A stretch of DNA of 64,000 bases from VRUE01 sp963774555 (lineage in GTDB: Bacteria > Actinomycetota > Thermoleophilia > Solirubrobacterales > 70-9): the NCBI GenBank assembly GCA_963774555.1, contig CAVZFL010000002.1, positions 558,001 to 622,000 of the forward strand, read 5' to 3'. Numbering within the stretch: position 1 is the first letter of the stretch; each line of letters opens with the position of its first letter. Shown here one piece after another: positions 35,985 through 43,759 of the stretch. The notes under the pieces were generated by a model. That model was not told the DNA's origin and ran no database searches. It saw only the letters and a program-made list of their open reading frames with translations. Position numbers and translations under genes: made by a program.

Positions 35985-37406
35985 TCAGCCGCGCAGCGCG
36001 CGGGCGCGGGCAAGCGCCTCCTCCCGCGTCGACACCTCCCCCGCGTACTGGGCCGCCTCGAGCTCGGCCAGCAGCTCGCCCAGCTCGGGACCCTGCGCGA
36101 GACCGACCTCGGCGGCGAGCTCGTCGCCGCGCAGGAGCGGCCGCGGGGGACCGTCGCGGCGCCAGTCGAGCGCCGTCGCCAGCATCTGGCGCGCCAGGGA
36201 GAGGTGGGCCTCGATCGCCTCCTCGGTCGCGAAGGGGCCGCTGCCGCGGGCCGAGAGCCGGTCGGCGATCGTCAAGAGGGTCACGTCGACGGCGACCGGC
36301 CCGGTCGCCCGCAGGTACTCGTGGACGCGGCGCGGCGGCAGCGGCGCCTCGTGGACGAGGAAGCCGAGGCGCAGGTGGTGCAGGGTCAGGTCCTGCAGGT
36401 GGCGGGTGAGGTCGCGACTGGCGCGCAGGCGGCGGCAGATCTCGCCGACGATCGCGACGCCGTCCTTGTCGTGGCCGATGAAGGTGACGAAGCCGTCGCG
36501 CTCGGAGCGGGTGGCGGGCTTGCCGATGTCGTGCAGGAGGGCGCCGAAGCGCAGCGCGGTGCCGCGGCTGATCCCGTCGGCGAGGGGCTCGGCCAGCAGC
36601 GCCCCGACGTCGGCCGCGCGCTCGCCGGCGAAGCGCTCCAGGTCGGACTCCACCGCCAGCGTCTGCTCCAGCACCGCCAGCGTGTGGCCGTAGACGTCGA
36701 GATGGTGGTTGGGGCCCTGCTCGACCCCTCGCAGCGCCTCCAGCTCGGGCAGGACGACCGGCGTCAGCCCGAGCTCGTCGAGCAGGGCGAGGCCGCGCAG
36801 CGGGTCGGGGCCGCCGAGCAGCTGGCGCAGCTCGAGCAGCTGCCGCTCGCCCGCCGCCGCGACCACCCGGCCCGCTTCGGCGCGGGCGAGCGCGACGGTG
36901 CCGGGATCGAGCTCCAGGCCCAAACCGGCGGCGAGCCGAGCGGCGCGCAGCAGCCGCAGCGGGTCGCCGGCGAAGCTGCGCTCGCCAACCACCCGCAGCA
37001 GGCCACGGTCGAGGTCGGCGAGACCGCCGTAGGGGTCGACCGCCTCGCCACCCGCGAGCGGCACCGCGACGGCGCCGATCGTGAAGTCCCGCTCGGCGAG
37101 GTCGGCCTCGATCGTCTCGCCGCGCAGGGCGGTGAGGTCGATCTGCCAGCCGCCGTCCGCGGCGACGGCGCGCCAGGTGGCGAACTCCGCCGAGAGCTCG
37201 AAGGAGTGCCCGCGGCTCTCGCGCGCGATCGCCTTCGCAGCGCCGGCCGGATCCCCGGCGAGGGCCAGATCGAGGTCCGTCACCTCGCTGCCCAGAGCCG
37301 CGTCGCGAACGGCGCCGCCGACGATCCAGACGCCCTCCTCGCCGGCCAGAGCCCGCCTCGCCAGGCCGACCAGCGGGGCGCCGGCGAGGCGCTCGCCGAT
37401 GCTCAC
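35985..37406 (-). CDS. cca: CCA tRNA nucleotidyltransferase / HD-domain protein
   Basis: About 473 residues. The head domain has VWIVGGAVRDAALG and DLDLAL (metal-binding DxD), RDFTIGAVAV and DPYGGLADLDRGLLRVV; the neck has DPLRLLRAARLAAGLGLE. An HD domain follows (ALLHDIGKPATR). It adds or repairs the 3' CCA of tRNA; poly(A) polymerase is the alternative for this family. The GTG start overlaps the alr stop by four bases. Confidence 0.88.
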   Translation of the reverse strand: MSIGERLAGAPLVGLARRALAGEEGVWIVGGAVRDAALGSEVTDLDLALAGDPAGAAKAIARESRGHSFELSAEFATWRAVAADGGWQIDLTALRGETIEADLAERDFTIGAVAVPLAGGEAVDPYGGLADLDRGLLRVVGERSFAGDPLRLLRAARLAAGLGLELDPGTVALARAEAGRVVAAAGERQLLELRQLLGGPDPLRGLALLDELGLTPVVLPELEALRGVEQGPNHHLDVYGHTLAVLEQTLAVESDLERFAGERAADVGALLAEPLADGISRGTALRFGALLHDIGKPATRSERDGFVTFIGHDKDGVAIVGEICRRLRASRDLTRHLQDLTLHHLRLGFLVHEAPLPPRRVHEYLRATGPVAVDVTLLTIADRLSARGSGPFATEEAIEAHLSLARQMLATALDWRRDGPPRPLLRGDELAAEVGLAQGPELGELLAELEAAQYAGEVSTREEALARARALRG

Positions 37407-38512
37407 GAGTGCTCCCGCGGCACCCTCGCCGAGATCCCGCAGGTGACCTCGTAGTTGATCGTGCCGAGGCGCTTCGCGACCTCCTCGGCGAGGATCGACT
37501 CGTCCCCCTGGCTGCCGATCAGCACCGCCTCGTCGCCGGGCTCGACCTCGGTCTCGGGACCGAGGTCGACGGTGACGTTGTCCATCGAGACGGTTCCGAC
37601 CAGCGGCTGGCGCCGGCCGCGGATCAGGATCTCGGCGTTGTTGGAGAGGCCGCGCCGCACGCCGTCGCCGTAGCCGAGCGGCAGCACCCCGACCCGGGTG
37701 TCGGCGGGCGCCTTCCAGGTCTGCCCGTAGCCGGCGCTGGCGCCGGCGGGGAAGCGCTTGACGTCGGCGACGTAGGAGTGGAGCGAGAGCGCCGGCGCCA
37801 GGCCGCGCTCGCCGGGGTCCCCCTGGAACGGATCGAGGCCGTAGACGGCGACGCCGCAGCGGGCCATGTCGAAGTGCGAACGCGGGTCGCGGAAGACGGC
37901 AGCGCTGTTGGCCGCGTGGGCGATAACGCCGGGGAACTCGGACTTGACCGCGTCGACGACGGCCGCGAAGCGATCGAGCTGCTGCTCGAAAAAGCCGGAG
38001 TCCGGTTCGTCGGCCGTGGCAAAGTGGGTCCAGACGCCAGCCAGCTCCAGCTGGCTGTCCTCGGCGCAGGCGCGGGCGAGGGCGAGGACCTCGGCCGGAT
38101 CGGTGTTGCCGAGCCTGCCCATGCCGCTGTCGTACTTGACGTGGACGCGCACCGGGCGACCCTGGGCGCGCCCGCGCGTGCCGACCAGCTGGCGGAAACC
38201 CTCTCGCCAGACCGCCACCTCCGAGCCCGCCGCCAGCGCCGCGTCCAGGTCCTCGACCGTCAGCGCCCCCATCGTCAGCAGCGGGATCTGCGGCAGCCGG
38301 CGGCCGATCTGCGCCGCCTCGGCGCCGGTGGCGACGGCGAGGCGCGTCGCCCCGCCCGCCAGGGCCGCGTTGGCGCAAGCGTCGGCGCCGTGGCCGTAGC
38401 CGTCGGCCTTGACCACTGCGCAGAGCTCGGCGGCGCCGCCCAGCTCGGCCTTGAGCCGGGCGCAGTTGCGCTCGACCGCGCCGAGCTCGACTCGGGCAAC
38501 GGCCCGCGCCAT
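37403..38512 (-). CDS. alr: Alanine racemase
   Basis: PLP enzyme supplying D-alanine for peptidoglycan, 369 residues. VVKADGYGHGADA contains the Schiff-base Lys and conserved Tyr-Gly-His-Gly; VHVKYDSGMGRLG, FDMARCGVAVYGLDP (near-C-terminal barrel) and SAGYGQTWKA with LPLGYGDGV (second active-site region) are in order. No frameshift. Lies between a CBS protein and cca on the same strand. Confidence 0.95.
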   Translation of the reverse strand: MARAVARVELGAVERNCARLKAELGGAAELCAVVKADGYGHGADACANAALAGGATRLAVATGAEAAQIGRRLPQIPLLTMGALTVEDLDAALAAGSEVAVWREGFRQLVGTRGRAQGRPVRVHVKYDSGMGRLGNTDPAEVLALARACAEDSQLELAGVWTHFATADEPDSGFFEQQLDRFAAVVDAVKSEFPGVIAHAANSAAVFRDPRSHFDMARCGVAVYGLDPFQGDPGERGLAPALSLHSYVADVKRFPAGASAGYGQTWKAPADTRVGVLPLGYGDGVRRGLSNNAEILIRGRRQPLVGTVSMDNVTVDLGPETEVEPGDEAVLIGSQGDESILAEEVAKRLGTINYEVTCGISARVPREHS

Positions 38513-38515
38513 CGC

Positions 38516-38977
38516 TCAGTCGGCGAGGAGCGCGGCCAGCGCGTCGGCCCGGGTCACCAGGCCGGCGAGGCGCCCCTCGCCATCGACCACGGGCAGGTGG
38601 TTGTGGTGCTTGTCGGCGATCGTCTTGGCGACGGCCTCGGCGTCGTCGTCGACGGCGGCGGTGACGGGGTCGGCCGTCATCAGCTCGGACACCTTGGTCG
38701 CGAAGGCTTTGTTCAGCCGCTCCTCGAACCCCTTCATCGAGCCGATGAAGACGACGCCGCCCATGATGTTGAGGTAGTGCGGCAGGTGCAGGTCCGACTC
38801 CTCGTCGCTGAGGATCAGGTCGGACTCGCTGACGATCCCGACCAGCTTGCGGTCGGCGCCGACCACGGGGATCGCCCCCATCTCGGTCTTGGCGAGCAGC
38901 TCGATCGCCGCCCGCGCGTCCGCATCCGGCGAGACGGTCGGCACGTCGGCGTCCATGATCTCCGCAGCGGTCTTCAC
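38516..38977 (-). CDS. CBS-pair protein with inserted linker
   Basis: 153 residues: CBS domain 1 (AAEIMDADVPTVSPDADARA, PVVGADRKLVGIVSESDLI), a ~40-residue insert (LPHYLNIMGGVVFIGSMKGF) and CBS domain 2 (ELMTADPVTAAVDDDAEAVA, HLPVVDGEGRLAGLVTRADA). The insert type occurs in stand-alone CBS sensors of Gram-positive bacteria. Probably binds an adenine nucleotide. Starts ten bases after the nnr stop and ends three bases before alr. Confidence 0.85.
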   Translation of the reverse strand: MKTAAEIMDADVPTVSPDADARAAIELLAKTEMGAIPVVGADRKLVGIVSESDLILSDEESDLHLPHYLNIMGGVVFIGSMKGFEERLNKAFATKVSELMTADPVTAAVDDDAEAVAKTIADKHHNHLPVVDGEGRLAGLVTRADALAALLAD

Positions 38978-38987
38978 CCGGACGAGG

Positions 38988-40457
38988 TTATTCGACGGGC
39001 AGGCCGGGAGACAGGCCGGCCGGGATCGAGGCGATCACGTCGGTGGCGATCACCGACTCGGCGGCGCCGATCCGGGCCGCGGCATCGCGGCCGGCGCGGG
39101 CGTGGGCGAGGACAGCGGCGCAGGCTGCGGCGAACGGGTCGAGGCCGCGCGCCAGCAATGCGGCGGCGATGCCGGAGAGGACGTCGCCGGTGCCGGCCGT
39201 GGCGAGCGCCGGGGACGAGAGCGCGTTGACCGCGACGCGCTCGCCGTCGGTGACGATCGTGTCGTCGCCCTTGAGCACGACGATCGCGCCGGCTGCCTGC
39301 GCCGCCTCGCGAGCGCCGGCCAGCCTGCGGGCGTCGATCTCATCGGACCCGCGACCGAGCAGGCGTCCCAGCTCCCCCGCGTGCGGCGTGAGGATGGTCG
39401 GCGCCCTGCGGGCCGCTAGCCGCTCGATCTCTCCCGCGAAGGCGTTGAGCCCATCGGCGTCGATCACCAGCGGCGCCTCGATCGCGGCCGCCGCGTCGCG
39501 CGCCAGCTCGACCGTGCCCGGATCGCGACCCATGCCGGGGCCGAGCACACCGGCGACAGCGCGCTCGAAGCTGCGCAGGACGGCCTTGAGCGAGCCGGGC
39601 GCGAGACAGCCGTCGCCGCCCGGGCAGCCGACCGACATCACCTCCGGCTGGCCAGCCTCGAAGATCGGCTCGAGGTCGGCCGGCACCGCCACGGTCGCGT
39701 AGCCGGCTCCCGCCCGGATCGCCGCCAGCGAGGACATCTGCACCGCCCCGGTCAGACCCCGCGAGCCGCCGCAGATCGTCACCTGACCGGAGCTGAACTT
39801 GGTCGAACGGGCGCCGCGGCGCGGCGCCAGGCCGAGCACCGCGGGCTCGATAACTCCCGCCACCGCCTCGCCCGGCGCCCCGGCCGGGATCCCGATCGGC
39901 ACCACCCGCAGCTCACCCGTGTGCCACTTGCCGGGCGCGACCCGCTGGCCGATCTTCGCCGCGTGGAAGCTGATCGTGAGGTCGGCCTCGACCGCAGCGC
40001 CCTCCACCTCGCCGCTCGATGCATCGACCCCCGAGGCGATGTCGCAGGCGACCACCGGTGCCCCGCAGCGGTTGATCGCCTCGATCGCGGCCTCGGCCGG
40101 CTGCCGCGGCGCCCCGGCAAACCCGGTACCGAAGATCGCGTCGACGACGACGCCCGACTCGCTCAGCCAGGAATCGAGGTCGTCCGGCGTCTCCTCCGAA
40201 AAAATCTCCACCGCCTCGACCTCGAACCCCATCCCCCCCAGGTGCCGCGCGGCGACCAGCCCGTCCCCCCCGTTGTTGCCCTTGCCGCAGAGGATCCGCA
40301 CCGGCCCCTGCGGCGCCAACCCGGCAACCGCCTCGGCCAGAGCCGTCCCCGCCGCCTCCATCAGCTCCTCCCCCGGCACCTCCTGCTCCTCGATCGCCCA
40401 GCGATCGACCGCCCGAATCCCCTCGGCGTCGTACAGCGGGCTAAGCCAGGACTCCAT
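38988..40457 (-). CDS. nnr: Bifunctional NAD(P)H-hydrate epimerase / dehydratase
   Basis: Metabolite-repair enzyme of 489 residues that converts hydrated NAD(P)H back to NAD(P)H. The N-terminal YjeF epimerase domain shows MEAAGTALAEAV, RILCGKGNNGGDGLVAARHL and DAIFGTGFAG; the C-terminal ribokinase-like dehydratase has VTICGGSRGLTGA, GVLGPGMGRDPGT, DADGLNAFAG, ILTPHAGELGRLLG and GTGDVLSGIAAALLA. Complete, no frameshift. Divergent from the Fic gene. Confidence 0.93.
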   Translation of the reverse strand: MESWLSPLYDAEGIRAVDRWAIEEQEVPGEELMEAAGTALAEAVAGLAPQGPVRILCGKGNNGGDGLVAARHLGGMGFEVEAVEIFSEETPDDLDSWLSESGVVVDAIFGTGFAGAPRQPAEAAIEAINRCGAPVVACDIASGVDASSGEVEGAAVEADLTISFHAAKIGQRVAPGKWHTGELRVVPIGIPAGAPGEAVAGVIEPAVLGLAPRRGARSTKFSSGQVTICGGSRGLTGAVQMSSLAAIRAGAGYATVAVPADLEPIFEAGQPEVMSVGCPGGDGCLAPGSLKAVLRSFERAVAGVLGPGMGRDPGTVELARDAAAAIEAPLVIDADGLNAFAGEIERLAARRAPTILTPHAGELGRLLGRGSDEIDARRLAGAREAAQAAGAIVVLKGDDTIVTDGERVAVNALSSPALATAGTGDVLSGIAAALLARGLDPFAAACAAVLAHARAGRDAAARIGAAESVIATDVIASIPAGLSPGLPVE

Positions 40458-40591
40458 GCGAAGAGCCTATCGACCCGGCAAACTCGGAAAATTCCTCTGG
40501 CTAACTCGGAAAATACCTGCAAATAGGCAAATGAGTTATTGACTTTTTCAAAACATCATCAACGTGGCATCGATGATACTTTGTAAACATC
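40458..40591 (+). promoter_or_regulatory. AT-rich divergent promoter region with direct repeats
   Basis: 134-base gap between divergent nnr and Fic genes, clearly lower in GC than surroundings. It holds two exact 12-base direct repeats AACTCGGAAAAT (40481-40492, 40503-40514), a TTGACT hexamer at 40539-40544, and AAACATCAT twice (40551-40559 and 40585-40593, the second overlapping the Fic start). These look like operator or promoter elements, but no regulator is encoded here. Confidence 0.4.
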
Positions 40592-41764
40592 ATGATCTTC
40601 GAGATCCCAGCGCTCCGCGAGGACGAACGAGACGTGTTGCGCCTGCTTGCCGATCAGCGAGAACAGCTCGGCGATCGGGTCGCTGAGCCACGACGGTGGT
40701 CCGGAACCCTGCGGCGCATGGCTATTGCCCGCGCCGTACAAGCGTCGAACAGCATCGAGGGCTACAACGCTTCTCTGGACGACGTGGTTGCGGCGGTCGA
40801 CGGTGAGCCAACGCTGGACGCCAATGCAGAGACACAACTCGCGCTCGAGGGCTATCGCGATGCAATGACCTACGTCCTCCAGCTTGCCCGAGGCGGGCGA
40901 GTCGCGGTCGACGAAGGCCTGCTGATGAGCCTGCATTTCATAATGCTCAAGCACGATCTGGCGAAAAACCCGGGTCAATGGCGTCCCGGGGACATCTACG
41001 TGCGGAGCGAAGCGAGCGGCGAGATCGTCTACCAAGGGCCGTCCAGCAGCCAGATCTCCGAATTGATTCCAGAGGCCCTGCGCCAACTGGGTGAAGACCG
41101 CAGCCCAGTGCTGGTCAAGGCCGCGATGGCGCATCTCAACCTGGTCATGATCCACCCCTTCAGCGACGGAAATGGACGCATGGCGCGGTGCCTTCAGACC
41201 CTCGTACTGGCACAGGATCGAATCCTGGCGCCAGCCTTCTCCAGCATTGAGGAGTTCCTCGGGCGCAACACGCAGGCCTACTACGACGTCCTGGCGCAGG
41301 TTGGCGGTGGCTCATGGGGTCCCGAGCGAGACGCCCGCCCCTGGATTCGCTTCTGCCTACGCGCTCACTACGCGCAGGTCCACACCATGCAGCGCCGGCG
41401 CAGTGAAATCGAGCAGCTCTGGAATGCGTGCACCTCACTGGCGCAAGAGAGCAACCTCCCCGAACGCTGCGCATCGGCACTCATGGACGCGGCATACGGT
41501 CTGCGAATCCGTCGAGGCAGCTATCAGACGGCGGTCGAAGCGAGCACAGGCGAGGAGATCAGCAAGCAAACCGCGACCCGGGACCTGGCCGCGATGGTGG
41601 AGCGGGACCTTCTCCACCCTGTCGGGGAGCGCCGCAGCCGCTACTACCTGGCGGGCGACAAGCCCACCCAACTCTTCGCTCAGACGCAGTCAAGTCAACT
41701 CCCCAGCAGCGAAGACGATCCGTTCGAGCTGGTCCGCGAGCGCCGCCAGCTCAGCTTGACCTGA
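40592..41764 (+). CDS. Fic-domain AMPylase with N-terminal inhibitory helix
   Basis: 390 residues. The Fic core has HPFSDGNGRMARC (HPFx(D/E)GNGR, catalytic His and ATP-binding residues). Upstream, ASNSIEGYN matches the S-x-x-x-E-G inhibitory motif of class II Fic proteins, where the Glu blocks ATP gamma-phosphate. A C-terminal winged-helix-like region (SKQTATRDLAAMVERDLL) suggests DNA or protein binding. Target protein unknown. The stop overlaps the convergent acpS end by 14 bases. GC content is lower than neighbours, hinting at acquisition. Confidence 0.88.
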   Translation: MIFEIPALREDERDVLRLLADQREQLGDRVAEPRRWSGTLRRMAIARAVQASNSIEGYNASLDDVVAAVDGEPTLDANAETQLALEGYRDAMTYVLQLARGGRVAVDEGLLMSLHFIMLKHDLAKNPGQWRPGDIYVRSEASGEIVYQGPSSSQISELIPEALRQLGEDRSPVLVKAAMAHLNLVMIHPFSDGNGRMARCLQTLVLAQDRILAPAFSSIEEFLGRNTQAYYDVLAQVGGGSWGPERDARPWIRFCLRAHYAQVHTMQRRRSEIEQLWNACTSLAQESNLPERCASALMDAAYGLRIRRGSYQTAVEASTGEEISKQTATRDLAAMVERDLLHPVGERRSRYYLAGDKPTQLFAQTQSSQLPSSEDDPFELVRERRQLSLT

Positions 41765-42104
41765 TCGCCACTGCCGCGGCGAAATCCCTCGAATGAGTGA
41801 GCGAGACCTCGAGATCGTCGCCGCCCGCCGCCTCGGCCGCCCGCCCCGAGAGCCGCACCGTCGGCGGCTCTCCCGCCACCACCTCGATCTCGCCCAGGCC
41901 GAAGCCACCGCTCAGGCCCAGGGCCTTGACCACGGCCTCCTTGGCGGCGAAGCGGGCGGCCAGATGGCGGGCGGGGCGGGCGTGGGCCGCCGCGTACTCG
42001 CGCTCGGCCGCGGTGAAGACGCGCTCGGCGAGGCGGGGATGGCGCTCCAGCGCGCGCTCCAGGCGGTCGATCTCGAGCAGGTCGATGCCGACGCCGGAGG
42101 CCAT
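41751..42104 (-). CDS. acpS: Holo-[acyl-carrier-protein] synthase
   Basis: About 117 residues. GVGIDLLEIDRLERAL supplies the metal-binding Asp, and RFAAKEAVVKAL the second acidic residue and Lys; SLTHSRDFAAAVA is the closing motif. It transfers phosphopantetheine from CoA to acyl carrier protein. The ATG at 42104 (MASGVGID) is preferred over 42110. Ends inside the Fic 3' end. Confidence 0.93.
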   Translation of the reverse strand: MASGVGIDLLEIDRLERALERHPRLAERVFTAAEREYAAAHARPARHLAARFAAKEAVVKALGLSGGFGLGEIEVVAGEPPTVRLSGRAAEAAGGDDLEVSLTHSRDFAAAVAIRSS

Positions 42105-42115
42105 CCCCAACCGGC

Positions 42116-43678
42116 CTACTTTTCCAGGCCCGCGATCAGCGTCGCCGTGGTCAGTTCGTCATTGCTGCCGCTGCCCAGGGCGAGGTAGTCGATCTTCTTC
42201 AGGTAGGGCTTGGCCTGCTGGAAGCCTTCTTCGCCGCTCGGCACAAGCGATTTGGCCAGTTGCAGCGCAGCCGGGCCGTCGACGAAGGCGCTGATCGGCG
42301 TATCGCCAAGCGCGGAGACCGCTTCCTTGTACGCGGGCGTATCGGCCAGCGTTTCGCCGCCTTCGCCGGCCAGGCCCTGCAGGGCCGGCGCCAGGCCGTA
42401 GCCGATCGCCACCCGCTTCTCCTTGGCGACGACCACCAACGGCTTGTTGCCGAGTTCGGCGCTGCGGACCGAAAAGCCGCTCACCCCGTTGCTGGCGACC
42501 GCGGTGATCCCGGGCGCCCCGGTGTTGCGCAGCAGGACGCCGAGGTTGGCGACGGTCTTCGCCGCTTCGCCGGAGCTGCTGGTCAGCACCATCGCGCCGC
42601 CGAGGCTGTTTTCGTTGCTGCCGGTGGCGAAGACCGCGGCTTCTTCGAGCGAGGAGGCGATCTTGTCGAGGTCGATGCCGGCCGCCTTCAGCGTGCTGGT
42701 CAACTGGTTGGGCGGGATGCCCTGCGAGGGGACGCCGGCGGCGTCGAGCTTGTCGACCGCTTCCTTCAGCTGATCGCTGAAGCCGGTGGCGCTGAAGGCG
42801 GCAAACGATTCCGCCGGCATCGAGCCGAGCAGCTCGGAGGCGTCGCCGCTGGGCGCTTCGGTGCCGCCGAGGTCGCTGCTGAGGTCGATCTCGATCTGGT
42901 CGCTGCCGGGGATGACGCTGGCGACCGCGGTCGCGTCGCTGGGGTCGAGCCCGGCGCCCTGCAGGACTTCCTGCGCCTGGGGGTCGATGCCGCCACCTTC
43001 GGAGGCGTCGATCAGACCGCCGACGTCGACGTAGGCGTCGGCGAGGCTGCCGTCGGAGGCGGCGGAGAAGGTGTCGCTGAAGCGCGCTTCGTCGGCCAGC
43101 GATTCGCCCTGAGAGGCATCGACCGCGGCCTTGAAGCCGGCTTCGCCTTCGGCGATCACAAGGCTGTCGCCGACGACACCCATCGAGTCTTCTTCAGAGC
43201 CGCCGACCTTGTAGTCGATTCCTTCGTAGGAGGCGTCCTTGTATGGGTCCTTGCTCTGCTGGGCCTGGTCGTCGATGAATTCCTGCGTCGCTTCGGCGTC
43301 GGTCGTTTCGACCGCGATCATGAGTTCGGTCAGGTTGCCTTCTTCGAGGCCCTTGAAGGCGACGCCCGCCTTCGCCCCCAGCCACGGTTCGACTTCCTTT
43401 TCGAAATCGAACGGTTCGCCTTCGCCACGAGCCGAGCTTTCAAGTTCTTCGACGACCAGTTCGCCGAGGTTGTCGACGCCGGCGATCGTCTGCGCGATCG
43501 CGTCGGTGTTCGACTTGACCGAGCCGGACGGCTGCAGCTCGCCTTCGACGTAGACGAGCGAGCCGGGCGAGGCGAAGCTGGCCGGGTCGGAGCTGGACGA
43601 ATCGCTGCCACCGCAACCGGCGACAACGACCGCGGCCACAGCCGCAAGAACAAGAAGGAAAAGTCGAGTCGTATTCAT
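42116..43678 (-). CDS. DUF3352-type lipoprotein
   Basis: About 520 residues, exported: MNTTRLFLLVLAAVAAVVVA then a lipobox AGCGG, with lipidated Cys near residue 22, followed by a Ser-rich linker. The mature protein repeats beta-rich DUF3352 units (SLVYVEGELQP, VAFKGLEEGNLTELMIAVET, TPISAFVDGPAALQLAKSL, YLALGSGSNDELTTATLIAG). Function of the family is unknown. GAA, rather than GAG, is the dominant Glu codon here, unlike flanking genes. Preceded by a family 1 palindrome. Confidence 0.75.
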   Translation of the reverse strand: MNTTRLFLLVLAAVAAVVVAGCGGSDSSSSDPASFASPGSLVYVEGELQPSGSVKSNTDAIAQTIAGVDNLGELVVEELESSARGEGEPFDFEKEVEPWLGAKAGVAFKGLEEGNLTELMIAVETTDAEATQEFIDDQAQQSKDPYKDASYEGIDYKVGGSEEDSMGVVGDSLVIAEGEAGFKAAVDASQGESLADEARFSDTFSAASDGSLADAYVDVGGLIDASEGGGIDPQAQEVLQGAGLDPSDATAVASVIPGSDQIEIDLSSDLGGTEAPSGDASELLGSMPAESFAAFSATGFSDQLKEAVDKLDAAGVPSQGIPPNQLTSTLKAAGIDLDKIASSLEEAAVFATGSNENSLGGAMVLTSSSGEAAKTVANLGVLLRNTGAPGITAVASNGVSGFSVRSAELGNKPLVVVAKEKRVAIGYGLAPALQGLAGEGGETLADTPAYKEAVSALGDTPISAFVDGPAALQLAKSLVPSGEEGFQQAKPYLKKIDYLALGSGSNDELTTATLIAGLEK

Positions 43679-43699
43679 TCCCGCCACCCTAACGATCCA

Positions 43700-43753
43700 C
43701 CGCCGACGGGCCGATTTCCCCCCGTATAGAGGGGGTTTTAGGCCCGTCGGCGG
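43700..43753 (-). repeat. Palindromic repeat, family 1, copy B
   Basis: Perfect 13-bp outer stem CCGCCGACGGGCC (43700-43712) with 43741-43753; GATTT and TTTTA flank an inner CCCCC/GGGGG stem. Six bases beyond the glmS stop and 21 bases upstream of the lipoprotein start. The inner stem has a different sequence from copy A but is equally complementary. Confidence 0.72.
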
Positions 43754-43759
43754 GGAGGG

